Virus record (IMG/VR): IMGVR_UViG_3300025128_000277
Coordinates: 1 to 26,315 of that record
DNA length: 26,315 bases
Direction: 5' to 3' (one strand)
Origin: a virus
Each line of letters starts with the position of its first letter. The first letter of the stretch is position 1. A model generated the notes under the pieces. That model did not search any database and was not told the DNA's origin. It was given only the letters and a program-made list of their open reading frames with translations. Of this stretch, positions 5,349 to 11,454 are shown piece by piece. Both the position numbers and the translations under genes were made by a program.

Positions 5349-5506
5349 CAAGTAAGCATGTTCCTAAGGATAATACTTATGTCCACACTTTAGCTTGTAC
5401 TTTTAAAGCAAGCCCAAAAATAGCAGCAGAGGTTCTCTATGAAGAGTACCCAAAACAAGCTGTTGAACTAGCAAAAGAGATATTAAAAAATGAATTGGCA
5501 AAATAG
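5345..5506 (+). CDS. Small helical protein, 53 aa
   Basis: The frame starts at an ATG overlapping the previous TGA and encodes MTSKHVPKDNTYVHTLACTF followed by a helical segment with balanced charge (KIAAEVLYEEYPKQAVELAK). Unlike its neighbours it lacks the targeting leader and is not strongly basic. Its last 17 nt overlap the start of the next gene in another frame. The clean overlap and sensible amino-acid content support a real gene. No family is recognised; it might be a regulator or partner of the internal proteins. Confidence 0.6.
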   Translation: MTSKHVPKDNTYVHTLACTFKASPKIAAEVLYEEYPKQAVELAKEILKNELAK

Positions 5507-5978
5507 AATTTACGAGAGTTTAACAGAGGTAACTTTAAAAAAAGCAGCACAAGCTGCTGGGAAGGCTAGGTATACAAGACCTCAGCAAGTTCCCACAACG
5601 GGAGGTAGTCTCAACAGTCCACAAGACCCAAAACTGGCGGCGGCGAGTGCTCAAAAGACTGACGCTCAAATAAAAAGAGTTAAAGGGAAGTTAACCCAAC
5701 GAGCTATAAAGAAGCACGGTGAAGCGGGAGAAAAAAAGGTATATACGAGCCCAGGAGAAGTACCTGCTGAACTAGGTGGTGGTCGATATGAACGAAGCTT
5801 GAAAGGAACTGTTCCCAAAAGAACTGTTTATAGTGGTGGTAGAAGAGAGACACGCGCTCAATCGGTTGAGCGTAAATTTGAAAAAATCGCAGGGAAAGCC
5901 GAGAAAAAGAGTTCGAGAAATGACCCTAAGTACCAGCCTAAGCCTAAAGGAACAGACTCCATGGGTCGAGAGGGTTGA
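5490..5978 (+). CDS. Putative capsid-internal protein with targeting leader, 162 aa
   Basis: The leader MNWQNRIYESLTE is the clearest version in the cassette, with the predicted cut after LTE (residue 13). The body is Lys/Arg/Gly/Pro-rich and probably disordered (KKAAQAAGKARYTRPQQ; GGGRYERSLKGTVPKRTVYS; AEKKSSRNDPKYQPKPKG). No enzymatic motif or Cys. The first 30 nt of the gene are 29/30 identical to those of the gene at 5981, which points to recent duplication or exchange of the leader. Its ATG lies inside the end of the 53-aa gene. Confidence 0.7.
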   Translation: MNWQNRIYESLTEVTLKKAAQAAGKARYTRPQQVPTTGGSLNSPQDPKLAAASAQKTDAQIKRVKGKLTQRAIKKHGEAGEKKVYTSPGEVPAELGGGRYERSLKGTVPKRTVYSGGRRETRAQSVERKFEKIAGKAEKKSSRNDPKYQPKPKGTDSMGREG

Positions 5979-5980
5979 TT

Positions 5981-6193
5981 ATGAATTGGCAAAATAGAAT
6001 TTACGAAAGTATGCTAGAATCAGTTTATGATTATTCAAAAGAAAAAACTAAGCCTGTTGTTAAACGAGGCGACCCTTTTGCTCACTTGCCTAAAGCGTTA
6101 CAAAATAAAATCTTAGCAGGTAAAGCTTTGCGTGGTGGTGGAGCTAAGAAACTTGCTACAAACATTGACCGCTCAGGTGGAACTAAAAAATGA
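5981..6193 (+). CDS. Putative capsid-internal protein with targeting leader, 70 aa
   Basis: The leader MNWQNRIYESMLE is almost identical to that of the gene at 5490, with MLE in place of LTE at the predicted cleavage point. The remainder is basic (KEKTKPVVKRGD, ALRGGGAKKLATNI). I chose the ATG at 5981, which has AGAGG about 8 nt upstream, rather than an in-frame TTG two codons earlier. The TGA overlaps the next ATG. Confidence 0.7.
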   Translation: MNWQNRIYESMLESVYDYSKEKTKPVVKRGDPFAHLPKALQNKILAGKALRGGGAKKLATNIDRSGGTKK

Positions 6194-6567
6194 GAATACA
6201 AGATCGTATTTTAGAAGTAGGTAATCTAAATGAAGTGGGTGAAGATCCTCACAGACTAGGGCAAGTTGTTGGAAGATCCTTAACCAATATTAAGAACGCA
6301 AAAATTGAAAAGGGAGAGGCAAAAGACGATGAAAGGGTGGGTGACCCAAAGTTTAGTCAAGAACACCGACAAAAGAAAGTAAAACAAATGATGAGGATTT
6401 ACAAAAAAGTTGGCAAAAGAGGCGGTTTCTTATCAGGTGCGAAAAGTAAATTTAAAAAAGGGATGCTGGATCAGGGAGACTTTGTGCCTAAGAAACCTGA
6501 AACTCCCTCTATGCCTAAAAGAATAGCAGGTCTTAAAGTTACTGGGCCTGGAAGACTGAATAAATAG
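6190..6567 (+). CDS. Putative capsid-internal protein with divergent leader, 125 aa
   Basis: The start MRIQDRILEVGNLNEV keeps the (D/N)RI core of the cassette leader and offers two possible protease sites, ILE at residue 9 and LNE at residue 15. The rest is strongly basic (MMRIYKKVGKRGGFLSGAKS; KFKKGMLDQGDFVPKKPETP). No catalytic motif. It is the last gene before a pseudoknot-like element and a strong terminator, so the cassette from about 4391 to 6567 is probably one transcript. Confidence 0.65.
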   Translation: MRIQDRILEVGNLNEVGEDPHRLGQVVGRSLTNIKNAKIEKGEAKDDERVGDPKFSQEHRQKKVKQMMRIYKKVGKRGGFLSGAKSKFKKGMLDQGDFVPKKPETPSMPKRIAGLKVTGPGRLNK

Positions 6568-6568
6568 A

Positions 6569-6608
6569 CCAACTCCGAAGTGTTTACGCTTTTCGTGTTG
6601 GAACTTCG
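6569..6608 (+). other. Pseudoknot-capable 3' element
   Basis: Two interleaved inverted repeats lie just after the stop codon: CCAAC (6569-6573) can pair with GTTGG (6597-6601), and CGAAGT (6576-6581) with ACTTCG (6603-6608). The order A-B-A'-B' is that of an H-type pseudoknot, although the two stems may simply be alternatives. It directly precedes the terminator. Confidence 0.4.
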
Positions 6609-6612
6609 CTTG

Positions 6613-6648
6613 CTCCCCCTAATTCCTGTGTTTTAGGGGGAGTTTTTT
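6613..6648 (+). terminator. Strong intrinsic terminator after the internal-protein cassette
   Basis: A 10-bp perfect stem, CTCCCCCTAA (6613-6622) with TTAGGGGGAG (6633-6642), has a 10-nt loop and is followed at once by six T's. Confidence 0.92.
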
Positions 6649-6664
6649 GTTTAAATACCCTATC

Positions 6665-6729
6665 TATAATAGAAAGAGAGTTGCCGTAAGGGACTCTTTA
6701 CCCCCTTGTCGAAAGAAAGGAGAAAAACA
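6665..6729 (+). promoter_or_regulatory. hsp20 promoter -10 and structured 5' leader
   Basis: TATAAT at 6665-6670 predicts a start near 6677 and a leader of about 53 nt; no good -35 is visible. In the leader, CTCTTT (6694-6699) and CCTT (6704-6707) can pair with the ribosome binding site AAAGGAG (6716-6722), so the site may be masked. An RNA thermometer of the type known for heat-shock genes is possible. Confidence 0.45.
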
Positions 6730-7155
6730 ATGGGAAACTTCTATTGGACTAATTTTGATTATATTTGGAATGACCTCGATCTAGTCCTTCGAGATTGGCA
6801 CCGTATGGTGATCGAACCTAAAAAGCAATTAGCTTCTCTTCCAAATTACCCGCACTCTGATTGCTGGGTAGATGATGACTGTAACAAACTTTCGTTACGG
6901 TTTGCACTTGCTGGCTACGCAAAGGAAAATATCAGCGTAAAAGCCAGTAAAAACGTCCTGCGAATCACCGCAAAAGGTGTGGTTGAACAGGGTGTCAAAT
7001 TCGTGCATCACGGAATCAGCAAAAAAGATGTGGACTTTTCGCTGAATATTGACGAGGCTTTCAATCTAAAGAAAGCTAAGACTGAGTTTGTTGATGGGCT
7101 TTTATCCATCGTCATCCCTAGAGCAAAGGAGGCAGAACTGGTTGAACTAATGTAA
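6730..7155 (+). CDS. hsp20: Small heat-shock protein (Hsp20 / alpha-crystallin family), 141 aa
   Basis: An aromatic N-terminus (MGNFYWTNFDYIWNDLDLVL) leads into an alpha-crystallin domain: LSLRFALAGYAKENISVKAS with the family's A-G-[FYV]-x-[KR]-E-x-[IL] segment, then VLRITAKG, a region matching the dimer loop, FSLNIDEAFNLKKAKTEFVDG, and LLSIVIPRA, the usual G-x-L-x-[IV]-x-[IV]-P end. The protein is an ATP-independent chaperone that holds unfolding proteins. Hsp20 genes are common in T4-like marine phages and may assist virion assembly. The ATG at 6730 has an ideal AGGAG at 7-8 nt and is chosen over an in-frame TTG at 6706. The gene stands alone between two terminators. Confidence 0.92.
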   Translation: MGNFYWTNFDYIWNDLDLVLRDWHRMVIEPKKQLASLPNYPHSDCWVDDDCNKLSLRFALAGYAKENISVKASKNVLRITAKGVVEQGVKFVHHGISKKDVDFSLNIDEAFNLKKAKTEFVDGLLSIVIPRAKEAELVELM

Positions 7156-7173
7156 CTTTTTGCTCCTTAGTAA

Positions 7174-7211
7174 AAAAAAGTCGATCAAAGTTACATTTGG
7201 TCGGCTTTTTT
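7174..7211. terminator. Probable bidirectional intrinsic terminator
   Basis: A stem between AGTCGATC (7179-7186) and GGTCGGCT (7199-7206), with two G-T pairs and a 12-nt loop, is flanked by an A-tract on the left and a T-tract on the right. It can end hsp20 transcription rightward and transcription of the glycosyltransferase-like gene leftward. Confidence 0.8.
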
Positions 7212-7215
7212 ACTA

Positions 7216-7221
7216 TATACT
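7216..7221 (+). promoter_or_regulatory. -10 element placed for a leaderless transcript
   Basis: TATACT lies 6 nt before the ATG at 7228, the same geometry as the minus-strand promoters in the first 2.7 kb. There is no clear -35 and no Shine-Dalgarno (GGTAGC fills the gap). Confidence 0.45.
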
Positions 7222-7227
7222 GGTAGC

Positions 7228-7440
7228 ATGAACTGGATAAACGAATTAAAGACACTTGTATTAGAAGCAGATAAGCGTGAGACTATTCAACAGCGTATTT
7301 CTGCTAATGTTGCAAAAATAAAAGCGCATAAAGGCACTAGAACACCAGAGATTGAAGCATTAAGACGTAAAACAATGGAAATGATTACAAAAGGTAGAGC
7401 AATGGAGACTTCACCAAAGAAATCAAGCCCTGAGCGGTAG
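7228..7440 (+). CDS. Putative capsid-internal protein with leader variant, 70 aa
   Basis: The start MNWINELKTLVLEADKRE is a variant of the cassette leader (MNW, then a helical stretch ending in LE before Ala), with a weaker protease site (VLE). The body is helical and basic (QQRISANVAKIKAHKGTRTP; EMITKGRAMETSPKKSSPER). It is separated from the other members by hsp20 and has its own -10 element. Its 3' end overlaps the converging minus-strand gene by 18 nt. Confidence 0.6.
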   Translation: MNWINELKTLVLEADKRETIQQRISANVAKIKAHKGTRTPEIEALRRKTMEMITKGRAMETSPKKSSPER

Positions 7441-8112
7441 TTGTTGCCTAAAGATCTTAATATACGCTTCTCTGTTTTTGTGCCAGGAGTCTCTACCTGC
7501 TAACTCACCTTTAGACTCATGCATTATCTGAATAGGGAGTGTATGGTTTTCTTTTTTCTTTAGAAATGTCTGTGTAGTGTAGAAAATATCATAGAAGTCC
7601 CATTCTCCTTCAAAAAATTTAGGTTTGGTCATTTGAATAGATCTTAATGTCTTTTTAGTTGCAGCCAAGAATAGACCATCTAAAACAGCTACTTTCCCTA
7701 ACTTCCCAAAGTGCGTATCATCAGCTTTTGTAGCATCTGACCCATGTAAGACATATCCGCTGTGAAATCCTCTCTCCCAAAGATCTTTATCCCACCAAAC
7801 AGCGTCTCTGCTTAATATTTTTGTTCCTGCTACTCCAACAAAACCAACATTAGGTTTTGATAACTTTTCTTTTAGTAGTGAGGTAAATACTATAGGATCG
7901 GTGAGTATTTTTATATCATCATGACAAAGAATTACAATATCATTTGGATCGGCTTGTAGTTTATCTATGCCGTTTTCATATGCGTCGAATATTGATTTTT
8001 CGTCTACGAGAAGTTTTGATTGAATATCGCATCTTTTAAAATACTCTAATAGATTAGATGTCGTTTCTGACATCTCTCCACCTCTAGTACAAGTTAAGGA
8101 ATGAATTTTCAT
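7423..8112 (-). CDS. Glycosyltransferase-like protein (GT2-like fold), 229 aa
   Basis: Features of the small GT2-like family are visible: an N-terminal beta strand with a basic tip (MKIHSLTCTRGG), a segment DPNDIVILCHDDIKILTDP whose HDD takes the place of the nucleotide-sugar-binding DxD, a conserved VGVAGTKIL strand, and KVAVLDGLFLAATKKTL with the LDG seen at the acceptor side, followed by EGEWDFYDIFYT (candidate catalytic acid and metal contacts). The predicted reaction is transfer of a sugar from a nucleotide sugar; the acceptor (phage DNA, virion protein or host surface) is unknown. Its ATG shares the CATG at 8110-8113 with the start of terminase on the other strand, so its promoter must lie inside terminase. 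Confidence 0.7.
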   Translation of the reverse strand: MKIHSLTCTRGGEMSETTSNLLEYFKRCDIQSKLLVDEKSIFDAYENGIDKLQADPNDIVILCHDDIKILTDPIVFTSLLKEKLSKPNVGFVGVAGTKILSRDAVWWDKDLWERGFHSGYVLHGSDATKADDTHFGKLGKVAVLDGLFLAATKKTLRSIQMTKPKFFEGEWDFYDIFYTTQTFLKKKENHTLPIQIMHESKGELAGRDSWHKNREAYIKIFRQQLPLRA

Positions 8113-9652
8113 GGAAGCTGATGTTTTAGAAGAATTTAAACGCTGTAAGGAAGACCCTACACATTTTATGTCTAAGTATGTGCGTGTAACACACCCTGTT
8201 AGAGGATTAGTCCCCTTTAAATTATACCCATTTCAAGAAAGAATTGTTGGAGAACTTCAAACAAATCGTTTCAATATTCTAAGAAAGTTTAGACAGGCAG
8301 GGTGTACAACCATAGCAGCAGCCTATGCATTATGGTTGGCAGTATTTGAGCGACACCAATCTATCGTTATTTTGTCTAAAGGTGATACTGAAGCAACTGA
8401 GGTGTTAGATAGAATTAAGATTATGTATGAAGAGCTTCCATCTTTCTTGCAACCAGGAATAACTGAGGATAACAAGCATACACTAAAGCTAAAGAACAGG
8501 TCAATAATTAAATCAAGACCTTCAGGCAAGCAATCAGGTAGATCTCTAGCTGGTTCTTTCTTGATTATTGACGAAGCAGCCTTTGTTGAGTCTATTGATA
8601 CCATCTGGGCAGCCGTTTACCCAATTATCTCTACAGGTGGTCGAGCCTTTATCTTATCAACCGTAAATGGTGTTGGTAACTGGTTTTATGAGACTTACTA
8701 TAGGGCCATAGAAAAAGCTAACTCTTTTAATGCAATTGATATTACTTGGAAAGAGCATCCAGAGTACTACAGAGTTAAAGGGTTTGAAAAACTATACGAG
8801 CAAATGGAGAAAAGAACTCCTCCTATGAATGTTGATGATTGGGTAGCGGTCACAAAATCCAACATGCCTAGAAAACAATGGCTACAGGAGTATGAGTGTG
8901 AGTTTTTAGGCACAGGAGATACTTTTATTGACGGATCACTTCTTTCCCACCTAGCTGAGAGTGTAAATTCGGGATACTATACCAAGTATAACAATAGAAT
9001 GCGCGTTTGGAAGGATCCTGAGCCTTTTTATGATTATATTATCGGAGTAGACACTGCTTTAGGTAGAGGTAGAGATTACTCCGCAGCACAAATAATAAAT
9101 ATGTACAATGGAGAGGTTGTTGCGGAGTTTTATAGCAACAAAACACCTATTGATGAGTTTGCATCCATCCTCAATAAGGAGGGTATTTATTATAATACAG
9201 CTAATTTAATCGTAGAAAGAAATACTGTTGGAAATCATGTCCTTGATTTACTCTATAATAAGTTAGAGTACGAAAATTTATGGCACGATGAAAGGGGTTT
9301 AACTGGCTTTCAGGTTACTATGAAGAACCGAGAGACAATTTTATCCGAGTTAGAAGAAAGTATTAGGACTAATGTTCTAAAAATTAATTCTGAACGCACT
9401 TTAAATGAGCTAAATACCTTTGTAATAACAAATTCAGGAAAGATAACTGCTGATAATGGTAAACACGATGACCTAATTATGAGTTTAAGTCTTGCAAACC
9501 ATATCATGAAGAGCACTAGAGACAATTCTTTCATCGAATTTACAAAAGAGAATGCTTTTAAGGAAACAAAACTTTACCCTAAGAGCACAAAAATACCTTT
9601 AATATCAAAAGGTAAGCAAGTAATAGAGGATATTGAATGGCTGATGAAGTAG
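8111..9652 (+). CDS. Terminase large subunit (T4 gp17-like), 513 aa
   Basis: This is the ATP-driven DNA packaging motor and headful nuclease. The N-terminal ATPase shows a deviant Walker A (RQAGCTT, 61-67), Walker B with catalytic Glu (LIIDEA, 151-156) and the coupling motif (LSTVNG, 182-187; T4 has STPNG). The C-terminal RNase H-type nuclease has acidic residues at D314 (IIGVDTALGRGRDYS), E369 (LIVERN) and D453/D454 (KHDDLIMS). Length is somewhat below T4 gp17 (610 aa). A weak ribosome binding site (AAGGA, about 10 nt) precedes the start. It overlaps the portal gene by 16 nt, so the two motor parts are co-expressed. No small terminase subunit is recognised nearby. Confidence 0.96.
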   Translation: MEADVLEEFKRCKEDPTHFMSKYVRVTHPVRGLVPFKLYPFQERIVGELQTNRFNILRKFRQAGCTTIAAAYALWLAVFERHQSIVILSKGDTEATEVLDRIKIMYEELPSFLQPGITEDNKHTLKLKNRSIIKSRPSGKQSGRSLAGSFLIIDEAAFVESIDTIWAAVYPIISTGGRAFILSTVNGVGNWFYETYYRAIEKANSFNAIDITWKEHPEYYRVKGFEKLYEQMEKRTPPMNVDDWVAVTKSNMPRKQWLQEYECEFLGTGDTFIDGSLLSHLAESVNSGYYTKYNNRMRVWKDPEPFYDYIIGVDTALGRGRDYSAAQIINMYNGEVVAEFYSNKTPIDEFASILNKEGIYYNTANLIVERNTVGNHVLDLLYNKLEYENLWHDERGLTGFQVTMKNRETILSELEESIRTNVLKINSERTLNELNTFVITNSGKITADNGKHDDLIMSLSLANHIMKSTRDNSFIEFTKENAFKETKLYPKSTKIPLISKGKQVIEDIEWLMK

Positions 9653-11409
9653 AAAACCAAATTGTTGAAGATGGTGGACAATCAACTTGGGCAAATTATG
9701 CAACCAAGGGACCTTATTTTTATCCTAGAGGGGCTTTAGGTAGGTTTTTCGCTAGGTTTTTTGCAACAAAAGCCCAAGACGCAGTAATTCAGGCCGTTTC
9801 TGACGTAGAGGGTCCAAACCTAACAGGTGATACTAAGCTAAAAAGCTCTGATCCTGCCGATAATACAGGTGCAGCGGCATTTACTATTAACAGGACCACT
9901 CCCGTCTATTCAGAGATCGAAAGATCAAGAAAAGAGCGATATAAAGACTACGAATCCATGGATGAGTACCCTGAGGTTGGTAGTGCTTTTGATATGTACG
10001 CTGATGACTCCACTCAAAAGGATACACAGCACAGAAGGTGGTCAGTTCGATCAGAAAGCCCTGAAGTAGTTCAAGAAATTGAAGATCTTTTTCAGAATGT
10101 ACAACTAGACAGGTATTATTACGATATTGTTCGAAATGCTGTTAAGTTTGGAGACTGCTTTCTTGAGATTATTGCAGATGTTAATAACCCCACAGCAGGG
10201 GTGCAAAGAGTAAAGATACTAAACCCCAATTATCTAATTAGAGTAGAAGATAATTATGGTTATCTAAAAACCTTTTTGCAGCAAATTCCAGATAACACTA
10301 CGATTGATGCTAGTTACCAAGCACCTCTACAGACTGGAAACAAAGATAGTCAGTATATTGAGCTAGATAAAAACCAAATTATACACTTTAGACTGTTTAC
10401 CTCAGATCCTAAGTTTTATCCTTATGGTAAATCAGTTGCTGCTTATGGAGTACACACCTTTAGGTCTCTAAAGCTCATGGAAGACGCGATGCTTATTTAC
10501 AGGCTTGCGCGAGCACCAGAAAGAAGGATCTTTTACGTTGATGTTGGCAACCTGCCTTCTAGCAAAGCAGAGCTTTTCATGGAACGAGTTAAAGAGAAGT
10601 TTAAGAAAGAAAAATACTTCAGGAATAAAGGAGTTGATGCTCGTTATAACCCTCTAGCTGCGGATGAAGATTACTTTGTTCCTATTAAAGGAAATCAAAA
10701 TACTCGTATTGAAACACTTCCTGGAGCCCAGAACCTTGGTGAGGTAACAGATGTTTCTTACTTTAGAGATAAACTACTTGCTGCTCTTAAAGTTCCAAAA
10801 GACTTTATTAGTCAGGACAAAGGGCAACAAGCAGAAAAGAAAGCTAATCTATCCGAACTAGATGTTAAGTTTTCCCGTGCAGTGGCAAGAGTTCAACATG
10901 AGATAGAAGTAGGTTTAGAGATAATGGCAAAAAGACATTTAGCTCTTAAAAAGTACCCTACTTCTTTAATAAACTCGCTTAGAATACAATTACCTGATCC
11001 TTCTGATAGATTTACCAAGAGGAAGCTGGAAATTGATGAAATGAGATTAAGAATAATTCAGGGCGTTACTCAAACTCAACTATTCCCTAAAGATCATATC
11101 TACAGAGAGTATTATGAGATGAGTGACGGAGAGATTGCTTTACTGAAGCAAAAACTAAAACAAGAGGCAGAAGATGCTGCATATCAGCAGCAGGAACTGA
11201 ATCAAATATCCCCAGGAGCGGGAGAGCTACCTCAAGGAAATACGCCTGGAGGGCAGGAAGCAGTTCCTACTCAACAAGCAAGAGAAGCTTTTTCTGAAAT
11301 AGAGGGGTTAAGGTCAAAACTTGTAGAAGAAAACGGGTATAGGCCAGCAGAGCAGAAAGTCTGGAAAAGAATTTTAGAAAAAATACCAGAAACTAAAAAA
11401 AAGCCTTAA
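9637..11409 (+). CDS. Portal protein (T4 gp20-like), 590 aa
   Basis: It forms the dodecameric ring at the capsid vertex through which DNA enters and leaves and to which terminase docks. The T4 portal core is clear: YPYGKSVAAYGVHTFRSLKL followed by LMEDAMLIYRLARAPERRIF and YVDVGNLPSSKAELFMERV, then ETLPGAQNLGEVTDVSYFRD and LLAALKVPKDFISQD. The crown/C-terminal region beyond about residue 500 is Gln/Glu-rich and ends in a basic KKKP. It is slightly longer than T4 gp20 (524 aa) because of extra N-terminal and C-terminal stretches. It starts inside the terminase 3' end. Confidence 0.95.
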   Translation: MADEVENQIVEDGGQSTWANYATKGPYFYPRGALGRFFARFFATKAQDAVIQAVSDVEGPNLTGDTKLKSSDPADNTGAAAFTINRTTPVYSEIERSRKERYKDYESMDEYPEVGSAFDMYADDSTQKDTQHRRWSVRSESPEVVQEIEDLFQNVQLDRYYYDIVRNAVKFGDCFLEIIADVNNPTAGVQRVKILNPNYLIRVEDNYGYLKTFLQQIPDNTTIDASYQAPLQTGNKDSQYIELDKNQIIHFRLFTSDPKFYPYGKSVAAYGVHTFRSLKLMEDAMLIYRLARAPERRIFYVDVGNLPSSKAELFMERVKEKFKKEKYFRNKGVDARYNPLAADEDYFVPIKGNQNTRIETLPGAQNLGEVTDVSYFRDKLLAALKVPKDFISQDKGQQAEKKANLSELDVKFSRAVARVQHEIEVGLEIMAKRHLALKKYPTSLINSLRIQLPDPSDRFTKRKLEIDEMRLRIIQGVTQTQLFPKDHIYREYYEMSDGEIALLKQKLKQEAEDAAYQQQELNQISPGAGELPQGNTPGGQEAVPTQQAREAFSEIEGLRSKLVEENGYRPAEQKVWKRILEKIPETKKKP

Positions 11410-11454
11410 GCTATTTTAGTATATAGATTTAAGCACTAAGGAGCAATTTTAATT

